This document shows, in pieces, positions 1 to 8,153 of a DNA stretch of 64,000 nucleotides. Position numbers and translations under genes: made by a program. The notes under the pieces were generated by a model that had not been told where the DNA came from, searched no databases, and saw nothing but the letters and a program-made list of their open reading frames with translations. Every line of letters begins with the position of its first letter. The stretch's first letter is position 1. Source of the stretch: Pseudomonas sp. FP2196 (lineage in GTDB: Bacteria; Pseudomonadota; Gammaproteobacteria; Pseudomonadales; Pseudomonadaceae); contig NZ_CP117445.1 of NCBI RefSeq assembly GCF_030687715.1, forward strand, positions 5,666,501-5,730,500. Reading direction: 5' to 3'.

Positions 1-117
1 CATCCGCGACATGCGGCTCTCCAGCCAGTTACCGCCATGCTCGGCGATGCATTGGGCGATGCGCTCGACCTGCCCGGGCTTGTCCGGAGCGAAGACGGTG
101 AGTACGAGATGGTCCAT
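1..117 (-). CDS. ACT-domain protein, GcvR-like (partial, 3' end outside window)
   Basis: Only the first 39 codons are present, read leftward from the ATG at 117. The peptide begins MDHLVLTVFAPDKPGQVERI and continues into a CIAEHGGNWLESRMSRM stretch. This is the first beta-alpha-beta of an ACT domain as found in the glycine-cleavage repressor (GcvR) family and in formyl-THF deformylases. The family is thought to sense small ligands and act through a partner regulator. The gene diverges from glcB, the arrangement I recall for P. aeruginosa PA0481/PA0482. Family assignment is good; the specific role is inference, because most of the protein is outside the window. Confidence 0.7.
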   Translation of the reverse strand, partial: MDHLVLTVFAPDKPGQVERIAQCIAEHGGNWLESRMSRM

Positions 118-570
118 GGCGCAGCCCTCTTGTCATGACTTTTGTTATAGAAGGGCAAGTATAGGCAAGGGATAGCCAGTCGCCTCAGACGCGCGAAACG
201 ACAAATCGTGTACAAGTTTTTATATTTAACTGGAACAATCCAATGGTTTTTTGAGAACATCCCGTTCCGCGCTGTGACCGCAATGCGTCATGTGGTCGCA
301 GAACGACGTAATTAGTCTGATTTTCACAAGCGCAACTCATCATGTAGTATGCCTCGGTGCGCACTACATAACGCTGGATCGATGTCTGCCCAAGGCATGT
401 TCGCAACCCTGAAAGCCCCGTCATCAAGGCCCCAAGCCGTTGATTGGTCCCAGCCCAGCCGCCAGCAATGGCATGTACTGGTCGGAAGGTTTGTGGTTTA
501 AATGGCCAGAGGCTTCATTGTCAAATTGAAGAGCTGAAAAGCGAAATAGCTGAGCAGAGTGAGGCAAGCA
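118..570. other. Divergent intergenic region between the ACT protein and glcB
   Basis: About 450 bases without a supported gene. An 80-codon open frame on the minus strand (185-427) has no recognisable similarity or good start signal and is discounted. A TTTTCA...TAGTAT pair about 18 bases apart (near 320-350) is a possible glcB promoter, but this is weak. No terminator or repeat was seen. Confidence 0.5.
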
Positions 571-2748
571 ATGACTGAACACGTTCAAGTCGGTGGCCTG
601 CAGGTCGCCAAAGTCCTGTTCGACTTCGTGAACAACGAAGCCATTCCCGGTACCGGCCTCACCGCCGACAAATTCTGGGAAGGTGCCGACAAGGTCATTC
701 ACGACCTGGCACCGAAGAACAAAGCCCTACTCGCCAAACGCGATGACTTCCAGGCCCGTATCGACGGCTGGCACCAATCCCGTGCCGGTCAGCCACACGA
801 CGCCGTGGCCTACAAAGCCTTCCTGCAAGAGATCGGTTATCTGCTGCCAGAAGCGGCCGATTTCCAGGCAACGACGCAAAACGTCGATGACGAAATCGCC
901 CGTACTGCCGGCCCACAACTTGTTGTACCGGTGATGAATGCCCGCTTTGCCCTCAACGCTTCGAACGCCCGCTGGGGTTCGCTGTACGACGCCCTCTACG
1001 GCACCGACGCGATCAGCGAAGAAGGTGGCGCGGAAAAAGGCAAAGGCTACAACAAGGTGCGCGGCGACAAGGTCATCGCCTTCGCCCGTGCTTTCCTCGA
1101 CGAAGCCGCGCCACTGGCCGCCGGCTCCCACGTCGACTCCACCGGCTACAAAATCGCTGACGGCAAACTGGTTGTCACCCTCAAGGGCGGCAGCAACAGC
1201 GGTCTGCGTGACGACGCTCAGCTGATCGGTTTCCAGGGCGATGCCAACGCGCCGATCGCGATCCTGCTGAAACACAACGGTCTGCATTTCGAAATCCAGA
1301 TCGACGCCAGCACCCCGGTCGGCCAGACCGACGCGGCCGGCGTCAAAGACGTCCTGATGGAAGCGGCGCTGACCACCATCATGGACTGCGAAGACTCCGT
1401 CGCCGCCGTTGATGCCGACGACAAAGTGGTGATCTACCGCAACTGGCTCGGACTGATGAAGGGCGATCTTTCGGAAGAAGTCGCCAAGGGTGGCCAGACC
1501 TTCACCCGCACCATGAACCCGGATCGCAGCTACACCACAGTCGATGGCGGTGAAGTAACACTGCATGGTCGCTCGCTGTTGTTCGTGCGCAACGTCGGCC
1601 ACTTGATGACCATCGACGCGATCCTCGACAGCCAAGGCAACGAAGTGCCGGAAGGCATCCTCGACGGTCTGATCACTTGCCTGGCGGCGATGCACAACCT
1701 CAACGGCAACACGTCGCGCAAGAACACCCGTACCGGTTCGGTCTACATCGTTAAACCGAAGATGCACGGCCCGGAAGAAGCGGCGTTCACCAACGAGTTG
1801 TTCGGTCGCATCGAAGACGTGCTGGGCCTGAAGCGCAATACGCTGAAAGTCGGGATCATGGACGAGGAGCGCCGCACCACGGTCAACCTCAAGGCCTGCA
1901 TCAAGGCCGCCAGCGAGCGAGTGGTGTTCATCAACACCGGTTTCCTCGACCGCACCGGCGACGAAATCCACACCTCCATGGAAGCCGGCCCGATGGTGCG
2001 CAAGGCTGACATGAAGGCCGAGAAGTGGATCGGCGCCTACGAGAACTGGAACGTCGATATCGGTTTGAGCACCGGCCTGCAAGGTCGTGCGCAAATCGGT
2101 AAAGGCATGTGGGCCATGCCCGATCTGATGGCGGCGATGCTCGAACAGAAAATCGCTCACCCACTGGCCGGTGCCAACACCGCCTGGGTGCCATCGCCGA
2201 CCGCCGCCGCGCTGCACGCGCTGCACTACCACAAGGTCGACGTGTTCGCCCGTCAGGCCGAACTGGCCACACGTGCCCGCGCTTCGGTGGACGACATCCT
2301 GAACATCCCGCTGGCAGTCAATCCGAACTGGACGCCGGAGCAGATCAAGAACGAACTGGACAACAACGCCCAGGGCATTCTCGGTTACGTGGTGCGCTGG
2401 ATCGACCAGGGCGTCGGTTGCTCGAAAGTGCCGGACATCAATGACGTCGGCCTGATGGAAGACCGTGCCACGCTGCGTATCTCCAGCCAGCACATCGCCA
2501 ACTGGCTGCGCCACGGTATCGTCACCGAAGCGCAAGTGATGGAAAGCCTCAAGCGCATGGCGCCGGTGGTGGATCGTCAGAACGCCAATGATCCGCTGTA
2601 CCGTCCGCTGGCCCCGGACTTCGACAGCAACATCGCCTTCCAGGCGGCGGTCGAACTGGTGATCGAAGGCACCAAGCAGCCGAACGGTTATACCGAGCCG
2701 GTATTGCACCGTCGTCGTCGCGAGTTCAAGGCTGCCAACGGCCTGTAA
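571..2748 (+). CDS. glcB: Malate synthase G
   Basis: Condenses glyoxylate with acetyl-CoA to give malate in the glyoxylate shunt (cytosolic, Mg-dependent). The 725-aa product has the length of the G isoform, not the roughly 530-aa A isoform. Recognisable segments include [20 protein letters not shown] at the N terminus, a [20 protein letters not shown] block and the [14 protein letters not shown] loop (residues about 428-441), which carries a Mg-binding acidic residue in this family. An in-frame GTG twelve bases upstream (559) is possible, but the ATG at 571 sits at the right distance from the AGTGAGG ribosome-binding site. A strong terminator follows at once, so the gene is probably monocistronic. 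Assignment is certain. Confidence 0.98.
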   Translation: MTEHVQVGGLQVAKVLFDFVNNEAIPGTGLTADKFWEGADKVIHDLAPKNKALLAKRDDFQARIDGWHQSRAGQPHDAVAYKAFLQEIGYLLPEAADFQATTQNVDDEIARTAGPQLVVPVMNARFALNASNARWGSLYDALYGTDAISEEGGAEKGKGYNKVRGDKVIAFARAFLDEAAPLAAGSHVDSTGYKIADGKLVVTLKGGSNSGLRDDAQLIGFQGDANAPIAILLKHNGLHFEIQIDASTPVGQTDAAGVKDVLMEAALTTIMDCEDSVAAVDADDKVVIYRNWLGLMKGDLSEEVAKGGQTFTRTMNPDRSYTTVDGGEVTLHGRSLLFVRNVGHLMTIDAILDSQGNEVPEGILDGLITCLAAMHNLNGNTSRKNTRTGSVYIVKPKMHGPEEAAFTNELFGRIEDVLGLKRNTLKVGIMDEERRTTVNLKACIKAASERVVFINTGFLDRTGDEIHTSMEAGPMVRKADMKAEKWIGAYENWNVDIGLSTGLQGRAQIGKGMWAMPDLMAAMLEQKIAHPLAGANTAWVPSPTAAALHALHYHKVDVFARQAELATRARASVDDILNIPLAVNPNWTPEQIKNELDNNAQGILGYVVRWIDQGVGCSKVPDINDVGLMEDRATLRISSQHIANWLRHGIVTEAQVMESLKRMAPVVDRQNANDPLYRPLAPDFDSNIAFQAAVELVIEGTKQPNGYTEPVLHRRRREFKAANGL

Positions 2749-2770
2749 ATTTGCGTAGATGCCGGACATG

Positions 2771-2808
2771 AAAAAGCCCTGATCCTTTTCGGATCAGGGC
2801 TTTTTTTT
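2771..2808 (+). terminator. Intrinsic terminator of glcB
   Basis: A perfect 10-bp stem (GCCCTGATCC / GGATCAGGGC) with a 5-base loop is followed by eight T residues. It begins about 25 bases after the glcB stop codon. Confidence 0.95.
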
Positions 2809-2819
2809 GGACATGTACC

Positions 2820-2910
2820 TGTAGGAGCTGTCGAGTGAAACGAGGCTGCGATCTTTTGATCCTGTTTTTTTAAAGATCAAAAGATCGCAGCCTTCGGCAG
2901 CTCCTACAGG
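2820..2910. repeat. REP-like inverted repeat, family A
   Basis: Two facing copies of the GTAGGAGCTGCCGAAGGCTG type element separated by a T-rich loop. The left arm is diverged (GTCGAGTGAAACGAGG in place of the usual core). The same element recurs eleven times in the window, always between genes. Confidence 0.85.
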
Positions 2911-2912
2911 GG

Positions 2913-3359
2913 TTATGGCTCTATGCCCAACTCATGTTTCACCAACGCCAACAACTTGCCCGTATCAATCGGCTTGAGCAGAAAGTCCACCACGCTCAAA
3001 TGCATCGCCGCAATGGCGTCCTTCACATCAGCATCGCCGGAAACGATGATGATCGGCAGCGCCGCCCTTACCGATTCACGCACCTGACGAATCAGATCCA
3101 GGCCATCGACATTGCCCATGCGCAGATCAGTGATCACCAGCCCTATCGAGGGTTTCTCGGCCAACATCTTCAGTGCGGTTTCACCGCTGGCTGCGGTCAT
3201 GCAGCGAATGCCGTCGAGCGCCAGAATCTCCGAGAGCAGCTCCCGGGCGTCCTTGTCGTCATCGACGATCAGGACGCGCTGCGGGGGCAGATCAGGTTCG
3301 AGCATCACAGCGCTGAGTGCTTCGCGCTCGGCGTCGCTCAAAATATCGTGGTCGGACAT
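2913..3359 (-). CDS. Single-domain response regulator (REC)
   Basis: A 148-aa protein that is almost entirely a CheY-like receiver after a 26-residue acidic leader. The acidic pocket is D33-D34-D35, the predicted phospho-acceptor is D78 (VITDLRM), the switch Ser is S107 and the conserved Lys is K129 (LLKPID). No output domain follows, so it must act by protein contact or phosphotransfer. No kinase gene is adjacent. It is transcribed away from the cNMP/CBS gene to its right and converges on glcB. The target is unknown. Confidence 0.9.
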   Translation of the reverse strand: MSDHDILSDAEREALSAVMLEPDLPPQRVLIVDDDKDARELLSEILALDGIRCMTAASGETALKMLAEKPSIGLVITDLRMGNVDGLDLIRQVRESVRAALPIIIVSGDADVKDAIAAMHLSVVDFLLKPIDTGKLLALVKHELGIEP

Positions 3360-3612
3360 GGCGTTCTCTACGTTTTCAAATCAATCACCTGGCACAGTCG
3401 TCAGACATCGCCAGGCAGAGCTTCAATGTGCACTTCGTCGGATTTTTTTCCAATAGCTGAGCGGTCGAATTTCCGACTGTTTTTGTAGGGTTCTTCCCAA
3501 ATGTGCTCAACGGCATGGCAAACCTAGACTTACGTCCAATGGGCACCCCGGCCACAGGGGTCGACCATGGCTGCAACGATCCGACAACAACAATTCGAAA
3601 ACGACTGCGGTA

Positions 3613-5553
3613 ATGTTTATGAGTAAAGCGGACGCCTTCACCCAGGCAGGGAAAACCGCGGTGTTGCAGAACATTCAGGGCACTCTGCAATTCCTCCAGC
3701 GCTTCCCGCCCTTCAATCAGATGGAACACGCCCACCTCGCCTATCTGGTGGAGCAATGTCAGCTGCGCTTCTACGGCCAGGGCGAAAGCATCATCAAACC
3801 CGCCGATGGCCCGGTTGAACATTTTTATATCGTCAAACAGGGCCGCGTCGTCGGCGAGCGACCGCACACGGCCAAGGGTGGCACCGAAACCACGTTTGAA
3901 ATCACCACCGGCGAATGCTTCCCCCTCGCCGCGTTGCTGGGTGAGCGGGCGACCCGAACCGAGCACCTGGCCGGCGAAGACACCTTCTGTCTGCAACTGA
4001 ACAAACTGGCATTTATCAAACTGTTCGCCCTCTCCAACGCCTTTCGCGATTTCGCTTTGCGCGGGGTCAGCAGCCTGCTCGATCAGGTCAACCAGCAAGT
4101 CCAGCAAAAAGCCGTGGAAACCCTCGGCACCCAGTATTCACTGAACACCCGCCTCGGCGAGTTGGCCATGCGGCATCCGGTGACGTGCAGCCCTGAAACG
4201 CCGCTGCGTGAAGCGGTGAAGTTGATGCACGAGCAGCAGGTCGGCAGCATCGTCGCGGTGGATGAACACAAGGCGCCGCTGGGGATTTTCACCCTGCGCG
4301 ATCTGCGCCATGTGGTGGCCGAAGGGGTGGACGATTTCAGCGAAGCCATTGAACGCCACATGACCCGTGCGCCCTTCTACCTTTCGCCGGATCACAGCGC
4401 CTTCGACGCGGCGATCGCCATGACCGAACGGCACATCGCCCACGTTTGTCTGGTCAAGGATCAGCGCTTGTGCGGTGTGGTTTCCGAACGAGATCTGTTT
4501 TCCTTGCAGCGCGTTGATCTGGTGCATCTGGCCCGCACGATCCGCAGCGCCCAACGCGTCGAACAACTGGTAACCCTGCGCGGCGAGATCGGCCAACTGG
4601 TCGAACGCATGCTCGCCCACGGCGCGTCTTCGACGCAGATCACCCACATCATTACCCTGCTCAACGACCACACCGTGTGCCGGGTGATCGAGCTGACCCT
4701 TGCCGAAAGAGGCGACCCCGGTGTGCCGTTCAGTTGGCTGGTCTTCGGCAGCGAAGGTCGGCGCGAGCAGACGCTGCACACCGATCAGGACAACGGCATT
4801 CTGTTTGACGCCCGCGATGCCGCGCACGCGGCGGAGATTCGCGGCAAGTTGCTGCCGATTGCCCAACAGATCAATCAGAGCCTGGCGCTATGCGGCTTCA
4901 CCTTGTGCAAGGGCAACATCATGGCCGGCAACCCGGAGCTGTGTTTGTCCCGGGCGGAATGGGCGCGGCGCTTTGCGGCGTTCATTCGCGAGGCGACGCC
5001 GGAGAACCTTTTGGGGTCGAGCATCTATTTCGATCTGCGGGTGGTCTGGGGTGATGAGCAGGGCTGCGCGCAATTGCGCCGGGGGATTCTCGATCAGGTC
5101 GGCGACAACCGTTTGTTCCAACGCATGATGGCCGACAACGCCCTGCGCAATCGCCCGCCGGTCGGGCGTTTCCGCGAGTTTGTGCTGGCGCGCAAGAACG
5201 GTGAAAAAGCCACACTGGATCTGAAAGTCCAGGGGCTGACGCCGTTCGTGGATGGCGCGCGCCTGCTCGCACTGGCCAACGGCATCGACGCCAATAACAC
5301 CCTCGAACGCTTCCGCCAACTGGTGGAAAAAGAAGTCATCGAGCGGCTGGATGGCGCGGCTTATGAAGAGGCTTATCACTTCATCCAGCAAACGCGCATG
5401 CAGCAGCATCAGCTCCAGACCCGGGAAAATCTGCCGTATTCCAATCGGGTCGATCCCGACAGCCTCAATCATCTGGATCGACGTATCCTGCGTGAATCCC
5501 TGCGCCAGGCTCAGCGCCTGCAAAGCAGCCTGACTTTGCGGTATCAGCTATGA
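3613..5553 (+). CDS. cNMP-binding/CBS/DUF294 nucleotidyltransferase-like protein
   Basis: A 646-aa signalling protein. In order: a cyclic-nucleotide-binding-like domain (about 35-140), two CBS motifs (starting near 186, MRHPVTCSPETPLREAV, and near 249, HMTRAPFYLSPDHSAF), then a DUF294 nucleotidyltransferase-fold domain with GSEGRREQTLHTDQDNG near residue 377, and its C-terminal partner domain. The GS...DxD signature of nucleotidyltransferases is intact. Members usually sit beside a DnaQ-like exonuclease and often near acetate transport genes; the exonuclease is here, overlapping by four bases. Physiological role is unproven. The start could be 3613 or 3619 (MSKADAF); neither has a strong ribosome-binding site. 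Confidence 0.9.
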   Translation: MFMSKADAFTQAGKTAVLQNIQGTLQFLQRFPPFNQMEHAHLAYLVEQCQLRFYGQGESIIKPADGPVEHFYIVKQGRVVGERPHTAKGGTETTFEITTGECFPLAALLGERATRTEHLAGEDTFCLQLNKLAFIKLFALSNAFRDFALRGVSSLLDQVNQQVQQKAVETLGTQYSLNTRLGELAMRHPVTCSPETPLREAVKLMHEQQVGSIVAVDEHKAPLGIFTLRDLRHVVAEGVDDFSEAIERHMTRAPFYLSPDHSAFDAAIAMTERHIAHVCLVKDQRLCGVVSERDLFSLQRVDLVHLARTIRSAQRVEQLVTLRGEIGQLVERMLAHGASSTQITHIITLLNDHTVCRVIELTLAERGDPGVPFSWLVFGSEGRREQTLHTDQDNGILFDARDAAHAAEIRGKLLPIAQQINQSLALCGFTLCKGNIMAGNPELCLSRAEWARRFAAFIREATPENLLGSSIYFDLRVVWGDEQGCAQLRRGILDQVGDNRLFQRMMADNALRNRPPVGRFREFVLARKNGEKATLDLKVQGLTPFVDGARLLALANGIDANNTLERFRQLVEKEVIERLDGAAYEEAYHFIQQTRMQQHQLQTRENLPYSNRVDPDSLNHLDRRILRESLRQAQRLQSSLTLRYQL

Positions 5554-6257
5554 GCCTGTTCTCGTGGCTGCGCCCGGCCAGTCCCGTTGTACCGGCGGAT
5601 CTACAACAGCGGTTGAAGAAACTGCCGGCGATCAGTGAGTTGAGCGGTTGCAGCCTGCGCGAGCAGCGCTGGGTAGTACTGGATCTGGAAACCACCGGCC
5701 TGAACATGAACAAGGATCGAGTGCTGTCGATTGGCGCGGTGGTCATTGAGGACGGTGCAATTGATTTCAGCCAGCAGTTCGAACGCACGCTGCAATGTCG
5801 TGAGTTGAAGCTCAGCCCCAGCGTGTTGATTCATGGCTTGGGGCCGAATGCGATTGCCGCTGGCAGCGACCCGGCCGAAGCGTTGGTGGAATTCATGGAG
5901 TTTGTCGGTGACAGCCCGGTGTTGGCGTTTCATGCGCCGTTCGATCAGCACATGCTTGGGCGGGCGTTGAAGGAGCATCTGGGGCACAAGTTGCAGCAGG
6001 TGTTTCTGGATGTCGCGGATATCGCGCCGCTGGTGTGCCCGCAGGCAAACATTCGCGAGGCCGGGCTGGATGAGTGGATCGACTGGTTCAAGCTTGAGGT
6101 GTTCGAGCGGCATAACGCGAGTGCCGATGCGCTGGCCACGGCCGAGTTGGCGTTGATTCTGTTCAGTCGGGCGCGGGGACAGCAGATTCTTAGTCCGTTG
6201 AATTTGCAGCAGCGGTTGAGTCAGTGGAAGCGCAGGCAACAAAGCCACTCCTTCTAA
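5550..6257 (+). CDS. DnaQ-like 3'-5' exonuclease
   Basis: A 235-aa DEDDh exonuclease. Exo I motif DLETTG at residues 45-50, Exo II around HAPFDQHML (about 128-136) and Exo III HNASAD (H188...D193) are all present, so the catalytic set looks complete. It overlaps the stop of the cNMP/CBS gene (ATGA) and is surely co-transcribed with it. It resembles the epsilon proofreading subunit but lacks a recognisable polymerase-binding tail, so it is more likely a stand-alone nuclease. The substrate is unknown. Confidence 0.92.
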   Translation: MSLFSWLRPASPVVPADLQQRLKKLPAISELSGCSLREQRWVVLDLETTGLNMNKDRVLSIGAVVIEDGAIDFSQQFERTLQCRELKLSPSVLIHGLGPNAIAAGSDPAEALVEFMEFVGDSPVLAFHAPFDQHMLGRALKEHLGHKLQQVFLDVADIAPLVCPQANIREAGLDEWIDWFKLEVFERHNASADALATAELALILFSRARGQQILSPLNLQQRLSQWKRRQQSHSF

Positions 6258-6267
6258 TCCCCTCCCC

Positions 6268-6349
6268 TGTAGGCGCTGCCGGAGGCTGCGATCTTTTGAT
6301 TGTATAAACAGCAAGATCAAAAGATCGCCACCGGCAGCCCCTATAGGGG
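6268..6349. repeat. REP-like inverted repeat, family A
   Basis: Facing GTAGGCGCTGCCGGAGGCTG / CCACCGGCAGCCCCTATAGG arms around a short A/T loop. The right arm is partly decayed. It lies downstream of the exonuclease gene. Confidence 0.8.
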
Positions 6350-6408
6350 GTAGACATCCTTCCCACCCGACCAGTGGCCAATTGCTAACCATTCCCACCT
6401 CTGCCAGA

Positions 6409-6427
6409 ATCGCGAACAATTCTCGTT
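6409..6427. promoter_or_regulatory. Possible Fur box before the ECF sigma gene
   Basis: The AATCGCGAACAATTCTCGTT stretch resembles Pseudomonas Fur sites (an ATTCTC(G/A)TT half-site) and overlaps the start of the sigma-factor gene. Iron repression of such sigma genes is the rule in this family. The match is imperfect, so this is a weak call. Confidence 0.35.
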
Positions 6428-6974
6428 GGTTAACATTTCCCAATCGGTGCGTCTGGTGTCGTCAGTCCCAAGCCCTCACAGTGAGCTCGTCGGTGCGATG
6501 TATCGCGACCATCGCGGTTGGCTGTTGGCGTGGCTGCGGCGCAATGTGGCGTGTCCGCAGCGAGCCGAAGATCTGAGCCAGGACACTTTCGTGCGCCTGC
6601 TCGGTCGCGATGAACTGCCATCGCCGCGCGAGCCCCGGGCCTTTCTGGTGGCGATCGCCAAGGGTCTGCTGTTCGATTATTTCCGCCGCGCTGCGCTGGA
6701 ACAGGCCTACCTCACCGAATTGATGCTGATCCCCGAAGGCGAACAGCCATCGGTGGAAGAACAGCAACTGATCCTCGAAGACCTCAAAGCCATCGACCGT
6801 CTGCTCGGCAAACTGTCGACCAAGGCTCGCGCCGCTTTCCTTTATAACCGCCTCGACGGCCTCAGCCATGCCGAGATCGCCGAGAAGCTCGGCGTGTCCG
6901 TGCCCCGCGTGCGCCAGTATCTGGCGCAAGGGATTCGTCAGTGCTACATCGCGCTGTACGGTGAGCCGACGTGA
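6426..6974 (+). CDS. fiuI: ECF sigma factor, FecI type (FiuI-like)
   Basis: Directs transcription of the downstream TonB receptor gene when its siderophore is bound. The 182-aa protein has region 2 (AEDLSQDTFVRLLGR) and region 4 (LSTKARAAFLYNRLDGLSHA, then an IAEKLGVSVPRVRQYLAQG helix-turn-helix). The reading frame opens with TTG at 6426; the MVNISQSVRLVSS N-terminus fits relatives, but a GTG further in is possible and no clear ribosome-binding site decides. The anti-sigma gene overlaps its stop. The name is from synteny with P. aeruginosa fiuIRA near creBCD, glcB and a GST gene. The sequence alone could also be another fec/fox-type system. Confidence 0.75.
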   Translation: MVNISQSVRLVSSVPSPHSELVGAMYRDHRGWLLAWLRRNVACPQRAEDLSQDTFVRLLGRDELPSPREPRAFLVAIAKGLLFDYFRRAALEQAYLTELMLIPEGEQPSVEEQQLILEDLKAIDRLLGKLSTKARAAFLYNRLDGLSHAEIAEKLGVSVPRVRQYLAQGIRQCYIALYGEPT

Positions 6975-7945
6975 GCCCGGCCAGTTCCAGACCGGTGCCG
7001 GCGCATGTACTGGACGCGGCGATTGCCTGGCAACTGACCCTCGACTCGAGCAGTCCGCTGGAGCGCGAGGAATTCGCCAAATGGCACGCGGCCCATGAAG
7101 AACACGCCCGTGCGTGGCGCCAGTTGGGCATGCTCGATCAGCGTTTCAGCGTGGCCAAAGGGCCAGCCCGCAGCGCCTTGCTGCAATCGCGCGAAGGCAT
7201 TCGTCGTCGAGTGCGCAAGCTGGGCGGCGGATTGGCCAGTGTGGTGGCGGTGGTGGGTCTGGCGCTGTTTGCCGGCGATCGTTATCTGCCGATGGATTAC
7301 TGGCTGGCGGATCAGCGCACCGCCACCGGCGAACAGCGCACCGTGCGGTTGGCCGACGGCACCGTGCTCAATCTCAACACTCACAGCGCCGTGGATGTGC
7401 GTTTCGATGAGAAGCGTCGCCTGATTGTTTTGCAGGAAGGCGAAATCCTCGTCGAGACCGGCCACGGTGACGCGCGGCCATTCATCGTCGAAACCCGCGA
7501 AGGCAGCATGCGCGCATTGGGCACGCGCTTTCTGGTCAAGTGCGAAGAACAAGGTACACGCCTTAGCGTGTTGCAGTCGGCAGTCGCTGCGCATACGCAG
7601 TCGAACCCTGAAGAACAGATCCTGCGTGAAGGCCAGCAAGTACTGCTGCGCCATGACGGGATGGACTCGATCGTGGCGCTCAACCCCGGTGCCGATGCCT
7701 GGACGCGCGGCATGCTGGTGGTCGATAACGCGCGCTTGGGCGACTTGGTACAGGAACTGGGGCGTTATCGTCGCGGGCATCTGGGCGTGGCGCCGGAAGT
7801 GGCTGACTTGCGGATTACCGGGAGCTTCCCGCTGCATGACACCGACAAGGCCTTGAGCGCCCTGCTGCCGACCCTGCCGGTGCAGATCGAGCAGCACACG
7901 CCGTATTGGGTCACCGTGGCGAAGGCTGATACCAAACCTGATTAA
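6971..7945 (+). CDS. fiuR: FecR-type anti-sigma factor/transducer (FiuR-like)
   Basis: Inner-membrane regulator that holds the sigma factor and relays the periplasmic signal from the receptor's signalling domain. The 324-aa protein has a cytoplasmic N-terminal DUF4880-like segment (EREEFAKWHAAHEEHARAW), one membrane helix at about 87-104 and a periplasmic FecR domain beginning RTVRLADGTVLNLNTHSAV. The start is GTG at 6971, overlapping the sigma-gene stop (GTGA), which implies translational coupling. The name follows synteny, as for fiuI. Confidence 0.8.
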   Translation: MSPASSRPVPAHVLDAAIAWQLTLDSSSPLEREEFAKWHAAHEEHARAWRQLGMLDQRFSVAKGPARSALLQSREGIRRRVRKLGGGLASVVAVVGLALFAGDRYLPMDYWLADQRTATGEQRTVRLADGTVLNLNTHSAVDVRFDEKRRLIVLQEGEILVETGHGDARPFIVETREGSMRALGTRFLVKCEEQGTRLSVLQSAVAAHTQSNPEEQILREGQQVLLRHDGMDSIVALNPGADAWTRGMLVVDNARLGDLVQELGRYRRGHLGVAPEVADLRITGSFPLHDTDKALSALLPTLPVQIEQHTPYWVTVAKADTKPD

Positions 7946-7966
7946 TGTGGTGCCTGAGCTTTAGCT

Positions 7967-8031
7967 TTCGCGAGCAGGCTCGCTCCCACATTGGGATGCG
8001 TTACCCCTGTGGGAGCGAGCCTGCTCGCGAA
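7967..8031. repeat. REP element pair, family B
   Basis: Inverted pair of TCGCGAGCAGGCTCGCTCCC elements between the anti-sigma and receptor genes. The core GAGCAGGCTCGCTC is itself palindromic. Confidence 0.88.
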
Positions 8032-8062
8032 GACGTCATCTGCCACAACTCGATTTTCAGTT

Positions 8063-8080
8063 AATCGAAATTATTTTCAT
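8063..8080. promoter_or_regulatory. Possible Fur box before the siderophore receptor gene
   Basis: AATCGAAATTATTTTCAT closely resembles Pseudomonas Fur sites of the AATTGAGAATTATTATCAT form, with one base missing. It lies about 75 bases before the receptor start, within a wider TCGATT...AATCGA inverted repeat. Functional assignment is inference. Confidence 0.4.
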
Positions 8081-8153
8081 CCAGCCCTATCACTTTTCCG
8101 ATCTCGTCCGGCACACAGGCAATTGAGAAATGTTTCCATTCAGGAGCCGCCGT

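Noticed and set aside
185..427. 80-codon frame on the minus strand upstream of glcB
   Set aside because: No ribosome-binding site, no family resemblance and atypical codon use. It is better read as non-coding.
727..2769. 680-codon open frame antisense to glcB
   Set aside because: It mirrors the third-codon-position GC bias of glcB and shows no domain. glcB is certain on the other strand.
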